From: Variovorax sp. J22G73
GTDB lineage: Bacteria > Pseudomonadota > Gammaproteobacteria > Burkholderiales > Burkholderiaceae_C
Direction: 5' to 3'
Assembly: GCF_030317035.1 (NCBI RefSeq)
Contig: NZ_JASZYK010000012.1
Span: 124,001 to 188,000, forward strand
DNA length: 64,000 nucleotides
Shown: positions 52,023-60,536 of the stretch, piece by piece
Position numbering within the stretch: the first letter of the stretch is position 1
Layout of the letters: the number at the start of each line of letters is the position of its first letter
Made by a program: the position numbers and the translations under genes
Notes under the pieces: generated by a model
Databases searched by the model: none
What the model was told of the DNA's origin: nothing
The model's input: the letters and a program-made list of their open reading frames with translations, nothing else

Positions 52023-53354
52023 ATGAACCCGAACGCGGCACCCCAGCCCGCGGAGCGCACCGGCGACGCCGCTGCGAACTCACGCCCTTCCCTTTTGCCT
52101 CGCTTGTCTCGTTTTTCAAATTGGTCGTCCTCGGCCTCGGCCATGCTGGTCGCGCTGGTCTCGGCCTTCGCGCTGAGCCAGGCATTCCGCACGGTCGGCG
52201 CCATGATGGCCACGCCGCTCACCGGCCACTTCGGCCTCACGCCGCAGCAGCTCGGCATCTGGGCGGGCACCTTTCACTTCGCGTTCGGCATCATGCAGCT
52301 CGCGATGGGCGTGTCCATCGACATGTTCGGCGTGCGCCGCACGGTGCTCACCGCGTTTCCGCTCGCCGTGGCGGGCGCGGCGCTGTGTGCCGTGGCACCC
52401 AACTACCACGCGCTGCTGCTGGGGCAGGCGCTGATCGGCGTGGGCTGCGCGCCGGCCTTCCTGGCCTGCACGGTGTTCATCGCGCGGCACTTCGACGCCT
52501 CGCGCTTCACGGCCATGTCGGGGCTGGTGATGAGCATGGCCGGGCTGGGCATCGTGTTCACCGGCACGCCGCTGGCGCTGCTGATCGAAGCCGCCTCGTG
52601 GCGCGCGGGCTATGCGGTGCTGGCCGGCGTGGCGGTGCTGTCGTGGCTGGTGATCTTCTGGCGCGTGCGCGAGCCTGCACATGCTGCGGTCACTGCGGTC
52701 ACTGAGAGCGCACCGGCCGCGCCGGCCGAACGCCAGTCGCTCGGCAAGGCCGTGCGCGAGCTGCTGCCGCTGTTCGCGATGCCGCACACGCTGGGCCTGG
52801 TCTGCTTCGCCTGCGTGTCGTATGCCGCGTTCATCACGCTGCGCGGCCTGTGGCTGGGCCCGGTGCTGCACGAGCGCCATGGCCTGTCGCTGGTGGCCAG
52901 CGGCAACGTGGCGCTGGTGATGACGGTGGCCGGCATGATCAGCCCCGCGCTGTTCGGCCGCATGGACCCGGGCGGCACCGCGCGCACGCGCTGGATGATG
53001 GGCTGCGCGCTGGCTGGCGCATTGATGTTCGCGGCCATGGCATTCACGAATTCGCGCGCGGTCGACATCGGCCTGCCGATCGTCTACGGCCTGCTCTCCG
53101 GCTACAGCGTGCTGCAGTACGCGTACACCAAGAACGCCTACCCCGCGGCCATGACGGGCCGCGCGCTGGCGCTGATGAACATGGCGATGTTCCTCGGCGT
53201 GTCGCTCATGCAATGGACCACCGGCGTGGCCGCGTCGTGGGCCGTCGACCACGGCGCAGAGCCGTTTCGCGCAGTGTTCCTCACGGTGGCCGGCATGCTG
53301 GCCGCGGGGACGCTGGCGTTCCTGGTGCTACCGCGCGCGCAAGGCGTGCGCTAA
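52023..53354 (+). CDS. MFS transporter, 12 TM (paralog of the gene at 4557)
   Basis: A 443-residue MFS permease with a longer N-terminal tail (about 40 residues) than its paralog. Shared marker stretches include ALSQAFRTVGAMMATPL, SIDMFGVRRTVLTAFPLAVAGA, GQALIGVGCAPAFLACTVFIARHF, FAMPHTLG, RGLWLGPVLHERHG and MAMFLGVSLMQWTTGVAAS. Twelve hydrophobic segments. Substrate unknown. ATG at 52023. Downstream gene is convergent. Confidence 0.86.
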   Translation: MNPNAAPQPAERTGDAAANSRPSLLPRLSRFSNWSSSASAMLVALVSAFALSQAFRTVGAMMATPLTGHFGLTPQQLGIWAGTFHFAFGIMQLAMGVSIDMFGVRRTVLTAFPLAVAGAALCAVAPNYHALLLGQALIGVGCAPAFLACTVFIARHFDASRFTAMSGLVMSMAGLGIVFTGTPLALLIEAASWRAGYAVLAGVAVLSWLVIFWRVREPAHAAVTAVTESAPAAPAERQSLGKAVRELLPLFAMPHTLGLVCFACVSYAAFITLRGLWLGPVLHERHGLSLVASGNVALVMTVAGMISPALFGRMDPGGTARTRWMMGCALAGALMFAAMAFTNSRAVDIGLPIVYGLLSGYSVLQYAYTKNAYPAAMTGRALALMNMAMFLGVSLMQWTTGVAASWAVDHGAEPFRAVFLTVAGMLAAGTLAFLVLPRAQGVR

Positions 53355-53403
53355 GTCCCAAGCTCGCGCGCAAGGCTCCGCAACAACGCCGGCCGCGTGG
53401 CCC

Positions 53404-54162
53404 TCACTGCGCATCGCCCAGCCGCGCACGCACCTCGCGGCGGCTCAACTGCCGCTTGCCCACGGCATACACGAACGCACGCGCATAGCTCACCGGCCGG
53501 TACGACATGCCTTCCATGACGTGGCACACGCCATGGCGCGTCACCAGGCAGCCGCGCATCACGTCGAAGCGCTTGTCGTTGTCGGCCACGCCGCTGGAGG
53601 GAAACGCCGCCAGGCGCACCTCGAACCAGCAGCCGTCGACCCGATGCCACTCGGTGAAGTCGTCCACGACCACGCGCTCCGGCGGCTGCGCCCTGCGTTG
53701 CTCGGCGGCGCGCTGCCGCGCTTTCTTCAGCCGCAGCCGGTTGGGCAGCAGGATGCCGGTGGCCGGGTGCACGAACAGCTCGACGCGCGGCGCGTCGGCA
53801 AGCGGCACGTGCGCGCGGTTCCACCGGTGCGAAGGCACCCACACCTCGCCGTCGCGCAGCACCGCCTTGCGTTCGACGAAGTCGTCGATGTGCTCGAAGA
53901 TGTGCGCCTGCACCGTGCTGCGACGATCGATGCCGCTGCACAGTTGCGCGTACACCTTGTCCCACGGCCGGTGCACCTGCTTGTGCAGCCAGCGCCTGAG
54001 CGGCGCGAGGTTTTCGTTGAGCCCCTTCGGGCGGTCGTAGCCGCGCTTCATGCCCAGGTGCGAACCACGCTCGCGGCTGTTGCGAAAGCCGCGCCCGTCG
54101 CCCTGCACGCCGCCGCCACGGCGCGGCCGCTCGACGATGACCTTGCTCATGTCGTCACGCAT
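53404..54162 (-). CDS. Conserved protein of unknown function
   Basis: A 252-residue basic protein. The MSKVIVERPRRGGGVQGDGRGFRN start and the stretch LAPLRRWLHKQVHRPWDKVYAQLC, then VELFVHPATGILLP and an Arg/Lys-rich segment, look like a widely conserved unknown family with a strong Arg/Trp pattern (recollection, not searched). No membrane segments or signal. The start is ATG 54162, or 54150. It overlaps the small upstream gene. The very basic N-terminus suggests nucleic-acid contact, which is inference only. Confidence 0.72.
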   Translation of the reverse strand: MRDDMSKVIVERPRRGGGVQGDGRGFRNSRERGSHLGMKRGYDRPKGLNENLAPLRRWLHKQVHRPWDKVYAQLCSGIDRRSTVQAHIFEHIDDFVERKAVLRDGEVWVPSHRWNRAHVPLADAPRVELFVHPATGILLPNRLRLKKARQRAAEQRRAQPPERVVVDDFTEWHRVDGCWFEVRLAAFPSSGVADNDKRFDVMRGCLVTRHGVCHVMEGMSYRPVSYARAFVYAVGKRQLSRREVRARLGDAQ

Positions 54163-54382
54163 CGTCGCCTCCGCGTCCCACGCTGCGCGCGGCCTTCTGC
54201 AACGCCACCTTCTGCGCACGCCGCTCCGCGCGGTGCGTGCGCAGGTGGCGCCCGGCGCCCTGGCTGGACTCGCGGCGCGCCATCGCGGCCACCACGGGAT
54301 TGCGAGGTGCCGCATTCGGCACCGAGAAATAAAACCGGCCCAGACGCTTGTCGTCGTCGCGGGCCCTTCGTTGAGCACTCAT
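54155..54382 (-). CDS. Small basic protein coupled to the unknown gene
   Basis: A 75-residue, strongly basic protein (MSAQRRARDDDKRLGRFYFS to VGRGGDDA). Its stop (54155-54157) overlaps the start of the downstream gene by 8 bp, and high codon GC supports it as real. No motif recognised; AAPRNPVVAAMARRESSQGAGRHLRTHRAERRAQK is the core, described here by key words NPVVAAMARRE and RTHRAERRAQK. Longer upstream starts (to 54472) run into a hairpin region and are less likely. Confidence 0.55.
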   Translation of the reverse strand: MSAQRRARDDDKRLGRFYFSVPNAAPRNPVVAAMARRESSQGAGRHLRTHRAERRAQKVALQKAARSVGRGGDDA

Positions 54383-54796
54383 ATGTGCGCACACTCCAGA
54401 AACAGAAAAGCCCCGGCGAATGGCTGCGCGGGGCCTTTGTCGATGGGCCTCGGCGGGTGCGTGGATGCACATCCGGCCGGGGCGGTCGGTGTGCGGGTCA
54501 GGTGTTCAGGAAACGGTTCATTGATTGCGTTGTGCGCCCGGGAGGTCGATCGTCACCGGGCGCGGTGAAAAGAAACTGTTGCTGAAAAACGAAGGGCGGA
54601 TTCTGTCGAGCACGCGTTCGATGCGCAAGCGCGCCCTGCGCGGCTGTGGCGCAAAGCCGACGCGCCACAAATCTGAAACCGGGTGCGAATCCAAACGCGA
54701 AGCGCTGCCGTATTCGATTCAAGCGCATCGCGCCTCCGAGCTGATGGCGGTTTCCACAGACACCTTCCAAGAACCATTTCTATCCAGGAGCCTTCA
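54383..54796. other. Intergenic region between unknown gene pair and fasciclin gene (414 bp)
   Basis: Apart from hairpins I see no gene. GCCCCG (54410-54415) and CGGGGC (54429-54434) form a stem with a 13-nt loop, preceded on the minus strand by T residues at its 3' side, so it could act as a leader hairpin for the small gene. AGGAG at 54786-54790 serves the fasciclin gene. Confidence 0.45.
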
Positions 54797-55375
54797 ATGA
54801 AAAAACTCATGATTGCAGTCGGCGTTTCGGTCCTGCTCGGCGCTTGCGCGGGCGGCATGGGCATGAGCGGCAGCGGCAGCACGGCGATGTCGTCGAACCC
54901 GATGGTCGGCGGCGCCGCGATGTACCCGACGAAGGACATCGTCGACAACGCCGTCAACTCCAAGGACCACACCACGCTGGTGGCCGCCGTGAAGGCCGCG
55001 GGCCTGGTCGACACGCTGAAGAGCCCGGGTCCGTTCACCGTGTTCGCGCCCACCAACGCCGCCTTCGCCGCGCTGCCGGCCGGCACCGTCGACACGCTGC
55101 TCAAGCCCGAGAACAAGGCCACGCTGACCAAGGTGCTCACGTACCACGTGGTGCCCGGCAAGATGGACGGCCCGGCCCTCATGAGCGCCATCAACGCAGG
55201 CGGCGGCAAGGCCGTGCTGAAGACCGCCAGCGGCGGCACGCTGACCGCCACCATGAGCGGCAAGGACGTGCTGGTGACCGACGCCAAGGGCGGCACCGCG
55301 ATGGTGACCATCGCCAACGTGTACCAGTCGAACGGCGTGATCCACGTCGTGAACAAGGTGCTGCTGCCAGGTTGA
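54797..55375 (+). CDS. Fasciclin (FAS1)-domain lipoprotein
   Basis: A 192-residue exported lipoprotein: signal peptide with lipobox LLGAC (Cys17), a Gly/Ser/Met linker and one FAS1 domain (VDNAVNSKDHTTLVAAVKAAG, H1 box FTVFAPTNAAFAALP, H2-like LTYHVVPGKM, ending VYQSNGVIHVVNKVLLPG). FAS1 domains mediate adhesion or surface interactions. A clear AGGAG sits 7 nt before the ATG. Monocistronic. Confidence 0.94.
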   Translation: MKKLMIAVGVSVLLGACAGGMGMSGSGSTAMSSNPMVGGAAMYPTKDIVDNAVNSKDHTTLVAAVKAAGLVDTLKSPGPFTVFAPTNAAFAALPAGTVDTLLKPENKATLTKVLTYHVVPGKMDGPALMSAINAGGGKAVLKTASGGTLTATMSGKDVLVTDAKGGTAMVTIANVYQSNGVIHVVNKVLLPG

Positions 55376-55461
55376 GCGCTTTAAGCGCAGGGCGCCGGCG
55401 CGGCGGGCTTTCATAGGCATAGCCTCGCCGCCCTCATCTCCTGCGCTTCATTTCTTGCGCT

Positions 55462-56391
55462 TCATTTCCTGCGCGTCATCTCCTCCGCTTCATCGCGCAG
55501 CCACTGCGCGAACTCGAGCGCGTCGCGGTTGCCCGCGGCGCGCTTCGACGTTTCGACGAAGTAGCCGCGTCGCGACACGACCTGCTCGCCCAGCGGCGCC
55601 ACCAGCCGACCGTCGCGCAGCAGTTCGCGAAGCAGCGGCAGCCTCCCGATGACCACGCCTTGCCCCGCCACCGCGGCGGCCACGGCGTCGGCGTATTGCG
55701 TGAAGCGCAGCGTGCTCTTCATGCGCAGGTCTTCCAGCCCCATCACCTTCAGCCACGGCTCCCAGTCGGCCAGCGGCGCCTCGCTGTGGTCGGGGTACTC
55801 GACCGTCAGCAGCGTGAGCTGGGCCAGGTCGGCCGGCGTGCGCAAGGCGTCGGCCAGCGCGGGCGAACACAGCGGCACCACCGACTCCTCGAACAGCGCG
55901 GGCCCCACGCCCCTGCCGATGGGCGTGAGTCGTACCGCGATGTCGATGCGGCTGCGCTCCATGTCGAGCACGTCGAGCGTGGCCGACACGCGCACGTCCA
56001 CCTGCGGATGGCTGCCGGTGAAGCGCGCGAGCCTGGGAATGAGCCACAACGACGCGAAGCCCGGCGTGGTGGTGATCGCGACCTGGCGCGGCGCGGAGGC
56101 CGCGCGCACGCGCGCCGTGGCGTCGCGCAGCCGCTCCAGGCTGTCGGTGACGGCGCGCTGCAGCACGCCGCCGGCCTCGGTGAGCGCAAGCGCGCGGTGC
56201 CGGCGCTCGAACAGCGCCACGCCCAGGCTGGCCTCCAGCTGCTGCATCTGGCGGCTCACCGCGGACTGCGTCAGGTGCAGTTCGCCGGCGGCCAGGGTGA
56301 AGCTCAGGCGCCGCGCGGCGGCCTCGAAGCTGCGCAGCAGTTCGAGCGGCGGCAGCTCGGCGGCGGAGGCTTTCGCATTCTCTGGATGCAT
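55462..56391 (-). CDS. LysR-family regulator (GcvA-like) divergent from DUF2917
   Basis: A 309-residue LysR regulator. HTH about residues 12-70 (PPLELLRSFEAAARRLSFTLAAGELHLTQSAVSRQMQQLE, key words LSFTLAA and LTQSAVSRQ) and effector domain with TTTPGFASLWLIPRLARF and the IDIAVRLTPIGRG stretch typical of GcvA-like members. Start at 56391 (MHPENAK). Divergent from the DUF2917 gene with an inverted repeat between. Confidence 0.92.
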   Translation of the reverse strand: MHPENAKASAAELPPLELLRSFEAAARRLSFTLAAGELHLTQSAVSRQMQQLEASLGVALFERRHRALALTEAGGVLQRAVTDSLERLRDATARVRAASAPRQVAITTTPGFASLWLIPRLARFTGSHPQVDVRVSATLDVLDMERSRIDIAVRLTPIGRGVGPALFEESVVPLCSPALADALRTPADLAQLTLLTVEYPDHSEAPLADWEPWLKVMGLEDLRMKSTLRFTQYADAVAAAVAGQGVVIGRLPLLRELLRDGRLVAPLGEQVVSRRGYFVETSKRAAGNRDALEFAQWLRDEAEEMTRRK

Positions 56392-56436
56392 GCAACGAGT
56401 TCCGAATGACCGCGTGTAAAGGGCGGGCCGGCTCAC

Positions 56437-56459
56437 TATATTCATTCGTATCCCGAATG
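56437..56459 (+). promoter_or_regulatory. -10 element and LysR-type inverted repeat upstream of DUF2917
   Basis: TATATT (56437-56442) is a good -10 with a weak -35, directed to DUF2917. Immediately after it, CATTCG-N5-CGAATG (56443-56459) is a perfect 6+6 inverted repeat; a third half site CGAATG is at 56403-56408. This fits a LysR binding site, with T-N11-A spacing. Confidence 0.5.
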
Positions 56460-56473
56460 CAATGGAGCTTGCC

Positions 56474-56830
56474 ATGAGCACCACCTTCACCACTTACGCC
56501 GCCTTTTCTTCCTGCCCCTCCTCGGACGCCTCGCGCTTCCACGTCAGCCTGCCGCACCGCGCGGTCTTCGCCGTGCCCGACGGCGCGGGCGTGGGCATCG
56601 AATGCCGCAGCGGCTCGGTGTGGGTCACGCTGGACCGCGACCCGCGCGACATCGTGCTGGCGCCCGGCGAGCGCTTCGAAAGCGACGAGCACCGGCGCGT
56701 GCTGGTCTCCGCGCTGGAGGCCTCGTGCATCACCGTGTCCGACGCGCAGCCCGCGGCCATTCCGCTGGCGCGCCGCACGCAGGCGCGGTCGCCTTGGCGA
56801 CTTCTGCCCCACGGGTTGTCCCCGGCTTGA
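56474..56830 (+). CDS. DUF2917 protein
   Basis: A 118-residue soluble protein. The SGSVWVTLDRDPRDIVLAPGERFES stretch is the DUF2917 core, a cupin-like fold. Found next to LysR genes in many Burkholderiales, function unknown. Start chosen at the ATG of MSTTF; four residues upstream are an alternative. A terminator-like hairpin follows. Confidence 0.85.
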   Translation: MSTTFTTYAAFSSCPSSDASRFHVSLPHRAVFAVPDGAGVGIECRSGSVWVTLDRDPRDIVLAPGERFESDEHRRVLVSALEASCITVSDAQPAAIPLARRTQARSPWRLLPHGLSPA

Positions 56831-56880
56831 CCGGCCCCCGTGGGCGTCGAACCATCGATGCCCATGAGTCCCGACGCACC

Positions 56881-56915
56881 GAAGGCCGCCGTTGTCAGTG
56901 ACGGGCGGCCTTCTT
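56881..56915 (+). terminator. Terminator-like hairpin after DUF2917
   Basis: GAAGGCCGCC (56881-56890) and GGCGGCCTTC (56904-56913) pair perfectly over 10 bp with a 13-nt loop, then TT and few T residues. It separates DUF2917 from the thiolase operon. Confidence 0.6.
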
Positions 56916-56952
56916 GCCTTGGGGCACCCCGCATTCCCGTTACCTGAAGGAC

Positions 56953-58143
56953 ATGAACATGGCAGAGGCATACATCGTGGCCGCGGCGCGCACGGCCGGC
57001 GGCCGGCGCGGCGGCAAGCTCGCGGGCTGGCACCCGGCGGACCTGGCGGCGCGGGTGATCGACGCGCTGGTGGCGCGCAGCGGCATCGACCCCGCGGCGG
57101 TCGAAGACGTGATCCTCGGCTGCGTGAGCCAGGTGGGCGAGCAGGCCACCAACATCGCGCGCAACGCGGTACTGGCGTCGAAGCTGCCCGAGTCGGTGCC
57201 GGGCACCTCGGTCGACCGGCAGTGCGGCTCGTCGCAGCAGGCCTTGCACTTCGCGGCGCAGGCCGTGATGTCGGGCGCCATGGACGCGGTGATTGCCGGC
57301 GGCGTCGAGAGCATGACGCGCGTGCCCATGTTCACGCCCAACGTGCTGCCGGCCAAGGCGGGCCTGGGCAGCTACATGAGCCCGGCCATGAAGGCGCGCT
57401 ACCCCGGCGTGGAGTTCAGCCAGTTCACCGGCGCGGAAATGATCGCGAAGAACTACGGCATCGAGAAAGAGGCGCTCGACCGCTACGCGCTGGAGAGCCA
57501 CCACCGCGCCATCGCGGCCACGCGCGCGGGTGCGTTCAACGACGAGATCGTGCCCATCGACATCCTGCTGCCCGACGGATCGGGCTCGCCCAGCGGCGAG
57601 CAGCACACGGTGGACGAAGGCATCCGCTTCGAGGCCACGCTGGAGGGCATCGCGGGCGTGAAGCTCATCGCCGAAGGCGGTCGCTGCACCGCGGCCACGG
57701 CCAGCCAGATCTGCGACGGCGCCAGCGGCGTGCTGGTGGTGAACGAGCGCGGCCTGAAGGCGCTGGGCGTGAAGCCGCTGGCACGCATCCACCACATGAG
57801 CGTGATGGGGCACGACCCGGTCATCATGCTGGAGGCACCCCTGCCCGCCACGCAACGCGCGCTGAAGAAGGCCGGCATGAACATCGCCGACATCGACCTG
57901 TACGAAGTGAACGAGGCCTTCGCGCCCGTGCCCATCGCTTGGCTGCAGGCGCTGGACGCCGACCCGGCGCGGCTCAACGTGAACGGTGGCGCCATCGCGC
58001 TGGGCCATCCGCTGGGCGCCTCGGGCACCAAGCTGATGACCACGCTGGTCCACGCGCTCGGCCAGCGCGGCAAGCGCTACGGCCTGCAGACCATGTGCGA
58101 AGGCGGCGGCATGGCCAACGTGACCATCGTCGAGAGGCTGTGA
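56953..58143 (+). CDS. Acetyl-CoA acetyltransferase (thiolase)
   Basis: A 396-residue thiolase. Active-site Cys91 in SVDRQCGSSQQAL, His352 in GAIALGHPLGASG and Cys382 in CEGGGMANV are all present. It cleaves 3-ketoacyl-CoA or condenses acetyl-CoA; the enoyl-CoA hydratase gene that follows suggests beta-oxidation or aromatic-acid degradation. GAAGG precedes the first ATG (56953), with a second ATG 6 bp on. Couples with the next gene by TGATG. Confidence 0.95.
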   Translation: MNMAEAYIVAAARTAGGRRGGKLAGWHPADLAARVIDALVARSGIDPAAVEDVILGCVSQVGEQATNIARNAVLASKLPESVPGTSVDRQCGSSQQALHFAAQAVMSGAMDAVIAGGVESMTRVPMFTPNVLPAKAGLGSYMSPAMKARYPGVEFSQFTGAEMIAKNYGIEKEALDRYALESHHRAIAATRAGAFNDEIVPIDILLPDGSGSPSGEQHTVDEGIRFEATLEGIAGVKLIAEGGRCTAATASQICDGASGVLVVNERGLKALGVKPLARIHHMSVMGHDPVIMLEAPLPATQRALKKAGMNIADIDLYEVNEAFAPVPIAWLQALDADPARLNVNGGAIALGHPLGASGTKLMTTLVHALGQRGKRYGLQTMCEGGGMANVTIVERL

Positions 58144-58946
58144 TGGCCGAGCAGCCATTCATCCTGTACGCGCTGGCCGACGGCATCGCCACGCTCACGC
58201 TGAACCTGCCCGCCAAGCTCAACCCGATCGCGCGCGACCTGCAGGTGGAGCTGCGCGACACGCTGGAGCGCATTCGCGACGACCGCGCGGTGCGCGCCGT
58301 GATCCTCACCGGCGCGGGCAAGGCCTTTTGCGTGGGCGCCGACCTGAGCGCGATGGCGCCGGGCGAAGCCGGCAAGTCGCTCGGCACGCAGACCGCCGAG
58401 GCCATGCAGGCGCTGAGCAACCCGCTGATCGAAACGCTGCGCACGCTGCCCGTGCCGGTGGTGGCCGCGGTGAACGGGCCGGCGGCCGGCGCGGGCGTGG
58501 GCCTGGCGCTGGCCGCCGACGTGACCATCGCGGCGCGCAGCGCGTACTTCTACCTGCCCTTCCTGCCCAAGCTGGGCATCGTGCCCGACCTGGGCTGCAC
58601 CTGGGCCATTCCGCGGCGCGCCGGCCGGGCGCGCGCCATGGGCATGGCGCTGCTCGACGAGCGCGTGGGCGCGGGGCGCGCGGTGCAGTGGGGCCTGATC
58701 TGGGCCTGCGTGGACGACGAGCAATTGATGGAAGAAGCCAGGGCCATCGCCCAGCGCCTGGCGCAGCTGCCGGCCCACGCAGTGGTCGAGGCGCGCGAAG
58801 CCTTCGAGGCCTCGGAGCGCCACACGCTGAAGGAACAGCTGCACTACGAAAGCGAACGCCAGCGCGAGCTCATCGACAGCCCCAGCTTCCGCGAAGGCGT
58901 GAGCGCGTTCCTTCAGAAGCGGCCACCCGTATTCGAGCGCCGCTGA
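58143..58946 (+). CDS. Enoyl-CoA hydratase/isomerase
   Basis: A 267-residue crotonase-fold protein. Oxyanion holes are formed around GKAFCVGADLSAM and NGPAAGAGVGLALAADV. The second acidic position is Asp in GIVPDLGCT, as in PaaG-like isomerases, so hydration versus isomerisation is not settled. It overlaps the thiolase stop (TGATG) and shares its promoter. Confidence 0.93.
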   Translation: MAEQPFILYALADGIATLTLNLPAKLNPIARDLQVELRDTLERIRDDRAVRAVILTGAGKAFCVGADLSAMAPGEAGKSLGTQTAEAMQALSNPLIETLRTLPVPVVAAVNGPAAGAGVGLALAADVTIAARSAYFYLPFLPKLGIVPDLGCTWAIPRRAGRARAMGMALLDERVGAGRAVQWGLIWACVDDEQLMEEARAIAQRLAQLPAHAVVEAREAFEASERHTLKEQLHYESERQRELIDSPSFREGVSAFLQKRPPVFERR

Positions 58947-59012
58947 CCGCGCCCGGCAGGCGCTGACATCCTGTCACTGGCGCCTGCCGGAGGGCTGCGG
59001 GAGAATGCCCGC

Positions 59013-60269
59013 ATGACGATCTCCAACGCCTTCTACGCCCAGTCGGGTGGTGTCACCTCGGTCATCAACGCCTCGGCCTGCGGCGTGATCGAGACGGTGC
59101 GCAAGCACCCCGAGCGCATCGGCAAGCTCTACGCAGGGCGCAACGGCATCATCGGCGCGCTGACCGAGGAGCTGATCGACACCGGCGCCGAATCGGCCGA
59201 GGCCATCGCGGCGCTGCGCAGCACGCCCTCGGGCGCCTTCGGCTCGTGCCGCTACAAGCTCAAGTCGCTGGAGAAGAACCGGCGCGAGTACGAGCGGCTC
59301 ATCGAGGTGTTCAAGGCGCACGGCATCGGCTACTTCTTCTACAACGGCGGCGGCGACTCGGCCGACACCTGCTTCAAGGTGAGCCAGCTGTCGCAGTCGA
59401 TGGGCTATGCGCTGCAGGCCATCCACGTGCCCAAGACCATCGACAACGACCTGCCGCTGACCGACTGCTGCCCGGGCTTCGGCTCGGTCGCGAAGTACGT
59501 GGCGGTGTCCACCATCGAGGCCTCGTTCGACGTGCGCTCGATGGCGGCCACGTCGACCAAGGTGTTCGTGCTCGAGGTGATGGGCCGGCACGCAGGCTGG
59601 ATCGCCGCGGCCGGCGGGCTCGCCGCCGACCAGGGCATTCCGGTGGTGGTGCTGTTCCCCGAGATCGAGTTCGACAAGGCCCGCTTCATCGCGCGCGTCG
59701 ACGAACTGGTGAAGCAGCACGGCTACTGCTCGGTGGTGGTGTCCGAAGGCTGCCATCACCCCGAGGGCACCTTCCTGGCCGAGCAGGGCACGCGCGACGC
59801 CTTCGGCCATGCGCAACTGGGCGGCGCGGCGCCGGTGGTGGCGCAGATGGTGAAGGACGCGCTGGGCCACAAGTTTCACTGGGCGGTGGCCGACTACCTG
59901 CAGCGCGCGGCGCGCCACATCGCCTCGGCCACCGACGTGAAGCAGGCCTACGAGCTGGGGCAGCGCGCGGTCGAGCTGGCGCTGGAAGGCCGCAACGCGG
60001 TGATGCCGACCATCGAGCGCATCTCCGACGTGCCTTATGCCTACCGCCTGGGCAGCGCGCCGCTCGAATCGGTCGCCAATGTCGAGAAGCCGATGCCGCG
60101 CGATTTCATTTCGGACGACGGCTACGGCATCACCGAGAAGTGCCGGCGCTACCTGCTGCCGCTGATCGAGGGCGAGGACTACCCGGCCTACAGCGGCGGG
60201 CTGCCGGTGTACGTGACGCTGAAGAACACGGTGGTGGCGAAGAAGCTGCCGGCGTTCGAGATCGCATGA
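59013..60269 (+). CDS. pfp: PPi-dependent 6-phosphofructokinase
   Basis: A 418-residue phosphofructokinase. YNGGGDSADT replaces the GGDGS of ATP-dependent enzymes, and PKTIDNDLPLTD, with Lys in the PKTIDND loop, is the PPi-type mark. MGRHAGWIAA is the family's substrate-binding loop. It interconverts fructose-6-phosphate and fructose-1,6-bisphosphate with pyrophosphate. The stop overlaps the next start (ATGA). Confidence 0.92.
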   Translation: MTISNAFYAQSGGVTSVINASACGVIETVRKHPERIGKLYAGRNGIIGALTEELIDTGAESAEAIAALRSTPSGAFGSCRYKLKSLEKNRREYERLIEVFKAHGIGYFFYNGGGDSADTCFKVSQLSQSMGYALQAIHVPKTIDNDLPLTDCCPGFGSVAKYVAVSTIEASFDVRSMAATSTKVFVLEVMGRHAGWIAAAGGLAADQGIPVVVLFPEIEFDKARFIARVDELVKQHGYCSVVVSEGCHHPEGTFLAEQGTRDAFGHAQLGGAAPVVAQMVKDALGHKFHWAVADYLQRAARHIASATDVKQAYELGQRAVELALEGRNAVMPTIERISDVPYAYRLGSAPLESVANVEKPMPRDFISDDGYGITEKCRRYLLPLIEGEDYPAYSGGLPVYVTLKNTVVAKKLPAFEIA

Positions 60270-60526
60270 CGACCGCGGTGGCAGCCCCGGGGCTTATCGA
60301 CGCCACGCGCTGCCCGCTGTGCGGCGAGCTGAACCGCTGCGCGATGGAGACCGAGCGCGAGACGGGCCAGCCACAGCCGCCGTGCTGGTGCATGCAGGCC
60401 GACTTCAGCAACGCCCCGCTCACCAACCTGCCGCAGGAGATGCGCGGGCTGGCTTGCATCTGCGCCCGCTGTGCCACAGGCGCCACGGGCTCCACACCCG
60501 CAAAGGGCGCAACAAGCGCGCCGTGA
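60266..60526 (+). CDS. Cysteine-rich CWC-domain protein
   Basis: An 86-residue protein of the CWC family. CPLCGELNRCAM, then CWCMQADFS and a late CICARC give the conserved Cys pairs, likely binding zinc. Function unknown. It starts by ATGA overlap with pfp and is presumably co-transcribed. Confidence 0.87.
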   Translation: MTTAVAAPGLIDATRCPLCGELNRCAMETERETGQPQPPCWCMQADFSNAPLTNLPQEMRGLACICARCATGATGSTPAKGATSAP

Positions 60527-60536
60527 GCCACGCCGG

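Noticed and set aside
54498..54770. 90-aa minus-strand ORF in the gap before the fasciclin gene
   Set aside because: No ribosome site, atypical composition and no neighbours in the same direction; not enough evidence for a gene.
55376..55420. GCGCTTTAAGCGC palindrome as terminator of the fasciclin gene
   Set aside because: The arms leave a loop of one base and no T-run follows; not a workable hairpin.
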